A stretch of 64,000 nucleotides of DNA from Rubrobacter tropicus (GTDB taxonomy: Bacteria; Actinomycetota; Rubrobacteria; Rubrobacterales; Rubrobacteraceae). A program made the position numbers and the translations under genes. Shown here one piece after another: positions 33,278-40,237 of the stretch (position 1 is its first letter; every line of letters starts with the position of its first letter). The DNA is taken from the NCBI RefSeq assembly GCF_011492945.1, contig NZ_CP045119.1:248001-312000 (forward strand). Reading direction: 5' to 3'. A model generated the notes under the pieces. The model saw only the letters and a list, made by a program, of their open reading frames with translations. It searched no databases and was not told where the DNA came from.

Positions 33278-34771
33278 TTGACCAACCGTACCCTGACACG
33301 CCGCGATTTCTTGAAGGTCGCGGGCGCCGGGGCTGCCGGGGCGGCCACGCTTGGGGCGGCCGGGTGCGGCAGCTTCACCAACACGATCACGCAGATGCCA
33401 GAAGAGTACCTTCCGAGTGGGGGATCCCGGATGAACGTAGTCCTTGTCTTGATCGACTCCTTGAGAAAAGACCACGTGGGCGCCTACGGCTCGAAGGTCG
33501 CCAAAACGCCGAACCTCGACGCGGTTGCGAAGGACAGCCTCCGCTTCACGCGCTCCTACCCCGAATCCATTCCGTCCATCCCCGCCCGGCGCGGCATCCA
33601 CACGGGTATCAGGACCTTCCCCTTCAAGAATTGGGAGCGGTGGTACTCCGAGGACGTCGGCCTCTGGGGCTGGCAGCCCATCCCAAGGGACCAGACCACG
33701 CTCGCCGAGATACTCAGCGAGGAAGGCTTCTACAACCTCTTCGTGACGGACACCCTCCACCAGTTCAGGCCCTTCTACGACTTCCACCGCGGCTTCCACG
33801 CCTTCCACTTCGTCCGGGGGCAGGAGCGGGACTTCTTCAGGCCGCAGACGGCCGAGTCCAAGAAGAAGATAGAGGAGGCGCTTATCGGCGGGCCCAACGG
33901 TTCGCACGCCGAGGAGATCATGCTCCAGTACTACGCGAACACCCTGGGCCGCGAACGCGAGGAGGACTGGTTCGCCCCCCAGGTTTTCCTGAAGGGCATG
34001 GAGTTCTTGGAGGCCGCCCAGCAGGGCCAGCCGTTCTTCCTGACGGTGGACGTCTACGACCCGCACGAGCCCTGGGACCCGCCGGAGAAGTATACGAAGA
34101 TGTACTCAGACGGCTACGGCGGCCCCGAGCCCATCACTTCGAGCAGCGGCCGTTCGGACTGGATGACGGAGGCGCAACTCGAGAGGATGCGCGCCCTCTA
34201 CGCCGGCGAGGTCTCGATGATGGACCACTGGCTCGGCAACTTCATGCAGAAGGCCGAGGAGCTCGGCCTGATGGAGAACACGATGTTCGTCTTTCTCTCC
34301 GACCACGGCCACGCCTTCGGGGAGCACGGCTACGCGGGGAAAGTGGTCACGGCCCTCTACCCCGAGCTGACGGACACGGTGTTCATGATCAAGCACCCCC
34401 AGGGCAAGTCGGCCGGCAAGACGAGCGACTTTTTCGTCTCGACCCACGACGTTACCCCGACGATACTTGGCGCCCTTGGCATAGAACCCCCGTCCCCGCT
34501 GCAGGGCCAGGACCTGACCCCGCTTCTTGACGGCGGCGAGACCGAAGAGGCGCGCCCGTACTTCACGGCCGGCTACCACGACCACGTCTGGGCCCGCGAC
34601 GACCGCTACGCGATGTTCGCCCGCTACGACGGGGCCGAGGCGAAGCTCTTCGACCTGGAGAACGACCCGAAGATGGACAAGAACGTCTCCTCCGGGAACC
34701 CCGGCGTGGCGAAGAAGATGTTCACGGACTACGTGATAAAGGACGCGGGCGGCCCGCTGCCCAGCTACTAG
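33278..34771 (+). CDS. Sulfatase, Ser-type motif, Tat-exported
   Basis: A 497-residue protein. The TTG at 33278 is chosen because AGGAGG lies 6 bases upstream; ATG at 33257 is the in-frame alternative. A twin-arginine signal follows (LTRRDFLKVAGAGAAGAA) with AAGC as possible lipobox. Alkaline-phosphatase-superfamily landmarks: NVVLVLIDSLRKDHVGAYG, the modification motif SIPAR (S-x-P-x-R) in place of C-x-P-x-R, VDVYDPHEPWD, LSDHGHAFGEHG, STHDVTPTILGALG. Ser-type sulfatases are matured by radical-SAM anSME enzymes in known cases; none is seen here. It probably acts on a sulfated or phosphorylated surface glycan. The next gene starts 1 base after the stop. Confidence 0.83.
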   Translation: MTNRTLTRRDFLKVAGAGAAGAATLGAAGCGSFTNTITQMPEEYLPSGGSRMNVVLVLIDSLRKDHVGAYGSKVAKTPNLDAVAKDSLRFTRSYPESIPSIPARRGIHTGIRTFPFKNWERWYSEDVGLWGWQPIPRDQTTLAEILSEEGFYNLFVTDTLHQFRPFYDFHRGFHAFHFVRGQERDFFRPQTAESKKKIEEALIGGPNGSHAEEIMLQYYANTLGREREEDWFAPQVFLKGMEFLEAAQQGQPFFLTVDVYDPHEPWDPPEKYTKMYSDGYGGPEPITSSSGRSDWMTEAQLERMRALYAGEVSMMDHWLGNFMQKAEELGLMENTMFVFLSDHGHAFGEHGYAGKVVTALYPELTDTVFMIKHPQGKSAGKTSDFFVSTHDVTPTILGALGIEPPSPLQGQDLTPLLDGGETEEARPYFTAGYHDHVWARDDRYAMFARYDGAEAKLFDLENDPKMDKNVSSGNPGVAKKMFTDYVIKDAGGPLPSY

Positions 34772-34772
34772 G

Positions 34773-35396
34773 ATGAAGGTCGTGCGCCGGTTGGTCTGGT
34801 TCCTGGTCAGGTGGTCCGGGTTGCTGGTGGTGCCGGGCGGCGTGCTGTGGACGCTCTCCCCGGTAGGCGCCTCCATCTCCGAGACCGCCTTCGGCACGCC
34901 GAACGTGTTCTGGAAGCTCTTCCCGTCGGCGCCGTTGTTGCTCCTGGCGGGGCTGGTTGGGGTCCAGATCCTGCAGTGGGGCCGTTCTGGAACCCTGCAG
35001 AAGATCGGGTTCGGGCTGGCCCTCCTCGGGCTCGTCCTCGTCGTCGCGGGCGACCTCGGCCTTTACTGGCTCGGGCTGGACGACGTCTACATCATGACGG
35101 CGCCGGCCTACCGCGCGTTCCGGATCGGCCTGCTGCTGCTCGGCGTCGGGTCCATCCTGTTCGGCGTCGCGGCCCCGCGGGACGGGGCGCTCCCGACCTG
35201 GGGCCTCCTGCCCTTCGTCGTGGGCTCCCTGTGCGGCCTGGTCGCGTTCGTCGTCGACCTCGGCTCTTTCGGGGCTGCGCTCTGGATGCTCTTCGGCCTC
35301 GGATGGGCGTGGCTGGGCCTCTCGCTGGCGGTCGACGGGTTCCTGTCCTGGCGCTCGGGCCGGTCCGCGCGCGGCGGGGCCGCCGCGAAGGGGTGA
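34773..35396 (+). CDS. Polytopic membrane protein, unknown
   Basis: A 207-residue protein with about five to six hydrophobic segments (LLLLAGLVGVQILQ, FGLALLGLVLVVAGDLGLYWLG, IGLLLLGVGSILFGVA, LLPFVVGSLCGLVAFVVDLG, ALWMLFGLGWAWLGLSLAV). No catalytic motif or family was recognised. The ATG lies 1 base after the sulfatase stop, so the two are almost certainly co-translated. The C-terminus is basic (SGRSARGG). It may help anchor or supply the exported sulfatase, but that rests only on coupling. Confidence 0.7.
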   Translation: MKVVRRLVWFLVRWSGLLVVPGGVLWTLSPVGASISETAFGTPNVFWKLFPSAPLLLLAGLVGVQILQWGRSGTLQKIGFGLALLGLVLVVAGDLGLYWLGLDDVYIMTAPAYRAFRIGLLLLGVGSILFGVAAPRDGALPTWGLLPFVVGSLCGLVAFVVDLGSFGAALWMLFGLGWAWLGLSLAVDGFLSWRSGRSARGGAAAKG

Positions 35397-35516
35397 GGGG
35401 CCGGTTTTCGGGACGCCGGGTCTCCCGGCCAGGCGGGTCTCGGTCGCGCCTGCTTGTTAGAATTGCCACCGCCGAACGGCCGCACCGCGCGCTGGCGACT
35501 TTCTAGGAGGGTGGTG

Positions 35517-37619
35517 TTGGGAAAGGCCAAGCTCGCGCAACGCGCGCGCTCACCGGAGTTTCTCGTCGTGCTGGCCGGCGTCCTCGCCTCACTCGCGCTC
35601 TGGCCCCTGAGGGGGGGGCTTTCTGCCTTCCCCGGCGTACTCTACGCGGCCACCCTCGTCCTGTACCTGGCGCCCGGGCTTCTGGCCACGCGCTGGTTTC
35701 TCGGGGAACGGTTCTCCGGGGTGGCGGCGTTGCCGGTGGCGTTCGTGCTCAGCACGGGCCTCTTCGGGATGCTTGGCGTCCCGTTCCTGATGGCGCACAG
35801 CGGCCTCGACCTCTACCTCCTCGTCTCGGGCGCGGTCGTGGCCGCGTTCTTGCTCGCCGCTTTCGTCTTCGCCCTCACGCGCGGCCGTCCGGTCGAGATG
35901 GCCTCCGGCACGGGGGAGGGGGCCCGGCGCCTGCTCTGGCTGCCCTTCGTGGCTTCGGGGGCCGTTCTGGCCTACGCGTCCCGGATGCGGGTGCCCCACT
36001 CGTACAACGATTTGTGGGTCTACCTGGCCTACGTTCGGGAGTTCCTGAACACGGAGGCGCTCGCCCGCTTCGAGCCGTACTTCGGCAACGAGACGGGGGC
36101 CTCGCGCGTCAGGATCAACGGCTGGTTACTCGAGCAGGCCGCCCTCTCCAGGGTCTCCGGCATCGACCCGATCGACCTCGTCCTGCGCTACCTGAACCCG
36201 ACGGTCGTCGTGCTCGCCCTGCTCGCCGCCTACGCCCTGATGCGCCTGCTACTCAAGAACGAGGCGGCAGCGCTCGTCGCCGGCACCGTGTACGCGCTCT
36301 TCTTTCTCCTATACCTCGGCCCGAACATCTTTACATTCGGCGGCGAGTTCATCACGCGCGCGGTCGAGGACAAGTTCACGGCCCGGTTCCTCTTCCTTCC
36401 CGTCTCGCTCTGCCTGGCTGCCGCGTTCCTGGAGGGCCGGAAGAAGCGCCACCTGCTCTTCTTCGGGTTCGTGTGCTGGTCCGTCGTGGCCGTGCACCCG
36501 GTCGGGCTGGCTATCATCGGCCTCTGCGTGACGGGTTTCGGCCTCGCCCACCTGGCGGTCAAATGGCGCGACCCCGTGGTCTGGAGGACCGTGATCTCGC
36601 TCGGGGCCGCGCTGCTTAGCATCCTCGTCTTGCCCCTCCTGTTCGTCGTGACGACCGGCGAGCCCCTCTCGGCGGTGCTCAAGGGCGCCGATATAAACGC
36701 CCACGACCCCGAGGTGCTCGCGAACGCGGTCTTCGTCAGGCCGGGGTGGCGGCGCATCCTCCTGCTCGGGGGCGGCTACTACATGATGCACCCGTCCCTG
36801 ATCCTGAACCCCGTCGTAGCGTTCGCCTACCTGGCCGGCCTTCCGTTCCTGTTCTGGCGGGTAAAGACGAGCCTCGCCGCGCGGTTGCTCCTCGGGGTGC
36901 TGTTGCTCGTCACGGCCGTCTGCTTCTTCCCGCCGCTCACCACCTTCGTCGGGGACAACGTGGTGCTGCCGGGCCAGATCTGGCGCCTCGCCTGGCCCAT
37001 AACGCTGGTGGCCCCGCTAATCGTCGGGTGGATGGCTTGGGAGGGCGCCCGCCACGCGGGCATAGTCCTCGCGCGGCGGAACTGGCGGCCAGGCCTCGCG
37101 CCTTTTCTGCCCCTCGCGCTCGTCTGCGTCCTGATGGTCGCGGTCTCGCCGGCGGCGGGCGTCGCCATGAACAAGGTGCTCGCCACGCGGTCTGTCCCCC
37201 AGGCGTTCGCGTATCCGCTCGACCCCGCGTTCCGCTGGATGCGGGACAACATAGACGAGCCGGCCGTCGTGCTCGCGCCCGACCTGGAGAACACCATCAT
37301 CCCGGCGCACTCGGCCGAGGCAAACGTGGCGAGCCTGAGGGGGAACCTGATCCTGAGCATCCTCCCCGCCCTCGAAGAGCGCGTGCCGGGGGAGATCGAA
37401 CGCCCCCAGGGCGCGCTGGACATGAACCGATTCTTCTCCGGCCCGAGCATCCCCGAGGCCGCGAGCATCCTCCGCCGCTACGAGGCCGACTACCTCTTTC
37501 TCAAGGCCAACACCCCCCTCGACGGACAGCTCCTCGACACCCCCGGCTTTACACCGCTCGACGTCCCCGGCGAACGCTACAGCATGTACAGCGTGGACCG
37601 CCGGGGGCTGCCTGGGTAG
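35517..37619 (+). CDS. Large polytopic GT-C-like membrane protein
   Basis: A 700-residue protein. TTG at 35517 has AGGAGG six bases upstream; GTG codons at 35511 and 35514 and a start at 35454 are in frame but worse placed. About 14 membrane helices precede a soluble C-terminal domain (RWMRDNIDEPAVVLAPDLENTIIPAHSAEANVASLRG, LRRYEADYLFLKANTP). The loop RMRVPHSYNDLWVYLAYVREFLNTE resembles the D/E-containing first outer loop of GT-C enzymes. It is of the same general class as the proteins at 16400 and 20878 but more diverged. An outer-face glycosyl transfer role is inferred. Confidence 0.72.
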   Translation: MGKAKLAQRARSPEFLVVLAGVLASLALWPLRGGLSAFPGVLYAATLVLYLAPGLLATRWFLGERFSGVAALPVAFVLSTGLFGMLGVPFLMAHSGLDLYLLVSGAVVAAFLLAAFVFALTRGRPVEMASGTGEGARRLLWLPFVASGAVLAYASRMRVPHSYNDLWVYLAYVREFLNTEALARFEPYFGNETGASRVRINGWLLEQAALSRVSGIDPIDLVLRYLNPTVVVLALLAAYALMRLLLKNEAAALVAGTVYALFFLLYLGPNIFTFGGEFITRAVEDKFTARFLFLPVSLCLAAAFLEGRKKRHLLFFGFVCWSVVAVHPVGLAIIGLCVTGFGLAHLAVKWRDPVVWRTVISLGAALLSILVLPLLFVVTTGEPLSAVLKGADINAHDPEVLANAVFVRPGWRRILLLGGGYYMMHPSLILNPVVAFAYLAGLPFLFWRVKTSLAARLLLGVLLLVTAVCFFPPLTTFVGDNVVLPGQIWRLAWPITLVAPLIVGWMAWEGARHAGIVLARRNWRPGLAPFLPLALVCVLMVAVSPAAGVAMNKVLATRSVPQAFAYPLDPAFRWMRDNIDEPAVVLAPDLENTIIPAHSAEANVASLRGNLILSILPALEERVPGEIERPQGALDMNRFFSGPSIPEAASILRRYEADYLFLKANTPLDGQLLDTPGFTPLDVPGERYSMYSVDRRGLPG

Positions 37620-37656
37620 GGAGCTATCAGCCTTCAGCTTTCAGCGGTCGGCTACC
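37620..37656. repeat. Dispersed CAGC-type repeat R6 (half element)
   Basis: GGAGCTATCAGCCTTCAGCTTTCAGCGGTCGGC-type words start directly after the TAG stop at 37619. No complementary arm is present nearby, so this is a single arm. Confidence 0.6.
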
Positions 37657-37678
37657 CCGTCGTCATGGGCGGAGCGGG

Positions 37679-38146
37679 TTGATCGTCAGGGATTACAGAG
37701 AGCACGACGCGGGGGAGATCTGCCGCCTGTTCTACGGGACGGTCCGCGCGGTAAACCTCGGGGATTACTCGCCGGAGCAGGTGCGAGCCTGGGCGCCGGC
37801 TCCTCCCGACCCGGACCTCTGGCACGAACGGATGTCCGGGCGGCACACGCTGGTCGTCGGGGGAGACGATGGGGTGGTCGGTTTCGCCGAGCTCGAGGAG
37901 GACGGGCACCTGGACATGTTCTACTGCCGGTGGGACGTCGTCGGCCGGGGCGTCGGGTCTCTGCTCTACGCGGCGGTCGAGGAACGGGCCAGGGAGCTTG
38001 GGGTCGGCAGGATCTTTACGGAGGCGAGCATCACGGCCCGTCCGTTCTTCGAGCGCAAAGGGTTCTCTGTTCTGCGGCGCAACACCGTCGCGAGGGGCGG
38101 CGTGGAGCTCACGAATTTTTCGATGGAGAAGGTGCTGGGTCCGTAA
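37679..38146 (+). CDS. GNAT family N-acetyltransferase
   Basis: A 155-residue protein starting at TTG 37679 with GGAGCGGG just upstream. GNAT fold: IVRDYREHDAGEICRLFY (first strand and helix), LVVGGDDGVVGFAELEEDGHLDMFY (strands 2-4), the acetyl-CoA loop VVGRGVGSLLYAAVEERARELG, and FTEASITARPFFERKGFSVLRRNTVARGGVELTNFSMEK, with the hallmark FERKGF. The acceptor is unknown; close relatives are often annotated as YafP-like acetyltransferases. Cytoplasmic. Repeat R6 precedes it. The longer overlapping frame upstream is only a reading through the GT-C gene. Confidence 0.8.
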   Translation: MIVRDYREHDAGEICRLFYGTVRAVNLGDYSPEQVRAWAPAPPDPDLWHERMSGRHTLVVGGDDGVVGFAELEEDGHLDMFYCRWDVVGRGVGSLLYAAVEERARELGVGRIFTEASITARPFFERKGFSVLRRNTVARGGVELTNFSMEKVLGP

Positions 38147-38212
38147 GGTCCCGGGCCCGTGGTGGGTTAGTATGCCGGCGGTCGTTGCGGCTACGAATGG
38201 GAGGTGAGGGCC

Positions 38213-38617
38213 TTGAACCTGGAAGACCTTATGAGGAACGACGAAGGCGTTACCGGGAGCCTCGGCGTCGAGTTCGTGGAGCTCACGCCGGAGCGCGTCG
38301 TGGCCACGATGCCGGTCGACGGGAGGCACCACCAGCCTTTCGGGTACCTGCACGGCGGGGTCAGCGTAGTGCTCGCCGAGAGCGTGGCGAGCATCGGCGG
38401 CTACCTCAATTGCCCGCCGGGCAAGGTCGCTTTCGGCTCCGAGATCAGCGCCAGCCACGTCCGCCCGAAGAGGAGCGGAACGCTGAAGGCCGTCGGCACC
38501 CCGGCCCACGTCGGGCGCACGAGCCAGGTCTGGGAGGTCCGAATAACCGACGAGAACGACAAGACGGTCTGCATCTCGCGCTGCACCGTCGCCGTCGTCG
38601 CCGCCGAACCGTCCTGA
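38213..38617 (+). CDS. Hotdog-fold thioesterase (PaaI/MenI-like)
   Basis: A 134-residue single hotdog domain. The core helix motif HHQPFGYLHGGVSVVLAES is that of EntH/PaaI/1,4-dihydroxy-2-naphthoyl-CoA thioesterases (HGG plus a following Glu). SEISASHVRPKRSGTLKAVGTPAHVGRTSQVWEV is the standard C-terminal half. TTG at 38213 sits 8 bases after GGGAGG; a GTG at 38204 overlaps the ribosome site and is less likely. It hydrolyses an acyl-CoA thioester in the cytoplasm. A role in menaquinone synthesis is possible but no men gene is adjacent. Confidence 0.82.
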   Translation: MNLEDLMRNDEGVTGSLGVEFVELTPERVVATMPVDGRHHQPFGYLHGGVSVVLAESVASIGGYLNCPPGKVAFGSEISASHVRPKRSGTLKAVGTPAHVGRTSQVWEVRITDENDKTVCISRCTVAVVAAEPS

Positions 38618-38669
38618 TACCGTCCCTTTCCCACTCGGTGGGGACGGCGCCACCAAAACGGGCGCACCC

Positions 38670-39656
38670 CTACCCGGACAGGAACCTCCGTACTTCTTCG
38701 TTGAACGTCCCGGCCCGCTCGATATGGGGGAGGAGGGAGGCGTCCCTGAAGACGCGGGGTTCGGCGCGGGGATTGTTCCGCGTGAAGCCGTTCAGGCCCG
38801 AGAGGGGTACGGTCTTTGCCTCCTGGCCCCAGCAAAGGAGGCTTTTCTGCGGCACCCTGGGCCAGAGGTCCGAGATGCCGAGGTTGAGTTTGCCGGCGAC
38901 GAAGGCCGCGGGGAAGTGCCTGGCACCCGGTCCGTGTCCGGCCCGGTAGTAGTCTTCGATCACCCCGTCGGTCACGAGCTTCGGGTCGCGGTAGGCCATC
39001 TTCTCCAGGTAGTAGCGGATGCCGGCGCGCGAAATGAGGGCGTGGTAGAGGCTGTTACCAACGACCGGCGCCCGGAAGAGTCCGTAGACGGCGTCCCCGA
39101 GAAGGCCGGAAGGGCGGTCCAGGGTTCCGTAGCCGGTCGGGCAGATGAGGACGAGTTTCTTGAAGAGCCTGGGGCTCCGCACGGCGGCAGGCACGGCGAG
39201 GGCCGCGGAGAGCGAGCTCGCGACGAGGTGGGCTCCCGCCCCGATCTCGTCCCTCACGAAGCCCTCGACCTGCGAGGTAACGTCCTCCGGCCCGTAACGC
39301 CGCCGGGGCTTCTGGGAGAACCCGCACCCGAGCAGGTCCGGGGCGTACACCCTGAAGCTCTTGGACAACTCCTCGAAGTTGGCCCGGAACTCGAGCGAGG
39401 ACGCCCCCGCGTAGACGCCGTGAACCAGCAGCAGCGGCTCGCCTTCCCCGGCAACGGAGTAAGCGATCTTCCCCCCACCCCAACGGTAGCGGCGCGCCTC
39501 GCCGCCCAACCTGGCAGGGGAAGTGGTCCTCTCCAACCTCCTGTTCAGCGCCCAGAGCCCGCCCGCAGCACCGGCCGCCACGGCAGCCTTCAGCCTGACC
39601 ATAAACCTCCCCATCTCACGAACCTTCCGGCGGACCGGATCGTACCCGATCTCCAT
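38670..39656 (-). CDS. Alpha/beta hydrolase
   Basis: A 328-residue alpha/beta hydrolase fold protein. Oxyanion strand LLLVHGVYAGASS, YAPDLLGCGFSQKP, nucleophile elbow HLVASSLSAAL (A-S-S-L-S in place of the usual G-x-S-x-G), a cap segment, and a late SLLPHIERAGTFNEEVRRFL with the catalytic His. The N-terminus has a hydrophobic stretch (LKAAVAAGAAGGLWAL) that may anchor it. The longest start (39656) is given; the ATG at 39614 with GGAAGG upstream is equally plausible. Substrate unknown. It is divergent from the MarR-RND operon. Confidence 0.8.
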   Translation of the reverse strand: MEIGYDPVRRKVREMGRFMVRLKAAVAAGAAGGLWALNRRLERTTSPARLGGEARRYRWGGGKIAYSVAGEGEPLLLVHGVYAGASSLEFRANFEELSKSFRVYAPDLLGCGFSQKPRRRYGPEDVTSQVEGFVRDEIGAGAHLVASSLSAALAVPAAVRSPRLFKKLVLICPTGYGTLDRPSGLLGDAVYGLFRAPVVGNSLYHALISRAGIRYYLEKMAYRDPKLVTDGVIEDYYRAGHGPGARHFPAAFVAGKLNLGISDLWPRVPQKSLLCWGQEAKTVPLSGLNGFTRNNPRAEPRVFRDASLLPHIERAGTFNEEVRRFLSG

Positions 39657-39674
39657 ACCCCGCGAAAAACTCCC

Positions 39675-39702
39675 TTGACAGACACATGTCCTCGCATACC
39701 AT
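39675..39702 (+). promoter_or_regulatory. Predicted promoter of marR-RND operon
   Basis: TTGACA (39675-39680), 16 bases, TACCAT (39697-39702): a full -35 consensus and a 4 of 6 match at -10. The operator dyad overlaps its downstream end. Confidence 0.55.
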
Positions 39703-39728
39703 TAAGCGAGTTAAGTAAGTAGCTTAAT
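39701..39728. promoter_or_regulatory. Probable MarR operator
   Basis: ATTAAGC (39701-39707) and GCTTAAT (39722-39728) form a 7-bp dyad around an inner GTTAAGTAAG. It lies across the predicted start of transcription and 20 bases before the marR GTG, a classic place for autorepression. Confidence 0.6.
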
Positions 39729-39748
39729 AATACGCGGACGGGACGGGT

Positions 39749-40237
39749 GTGGACCGGGAAAAGTTGGTAGACGAGATCGTGTTGTTGTTGCCGGAGTTGG
39801 GGCGTGAGTTGAGTCGTCCGGTGCCGCTGGAGATGGAGGCTTCCGTGAAAGCCGGGGCGCCCGAGCATGCGTTTCCGTCCGACGCGCACATCTCGCCGGG
39901 CCACATACAGGTTCTCATAGCGCTCGCGAAGGGGCCTTGTTCGGTAGGCCACATCGCCCACACTTTAGGGGTATCGCGGCCGGCGGCCACGCAGCTCGTG
40001 GACAGGCTCTCGGAGCACGGCATGATCGAACGCCGCCACGACCCTGACGACAGGAGGGTCGTGTTGGTCGATTACGTGCCGGGGATGCACGAGGTGGCGC
40101 GCAGGATCATGGACGTCCGGCGCACCCAGCTGAACTCCGCCCTCGACGCTTTGACGGACGAAGAGGCGGTCGCTTTCTACAAGGGCCTCAAAGAGATCAC
40201 GGCGGCGCTCGGACGGGTGCCCGGGGAGGACAATTAG
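39749..40237 (+). CDS. MarR-family transcriptional regulator
   Basis: A 162-residue winged-helix repressor or activator. Dimerisation helices at both ends; the wHTH core is ISPGHIQVLIALAKGPCSVGHIAHTLGVSRPAATQLVDRLSEHGMIERRHDPDDRRVVLVDYV, with the DDRR wing motif of MarR proteins. GTG at 39749. It overlaps the following RND gene by one base (TAGTG), so both are co-translated. By analogy it controls the pump in response to a small molecule. The dyad at 39701-39728 is the likely operator. Confidence 0.9.
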   Translation: MDREKLVDEIVLLLPELGRELSRPVPLEMEASVKAGAPEHAFPSDAHISPGHIQVLIALAKGPCSVGHIAHTLGVSRPAATQLVDRLSEHGMIERRHDPDDRRVVLVDYVPGMHEVARRIMDVRRTQLNSALDALTDEEAVAFYKGLKEITAALGRVPGEDN

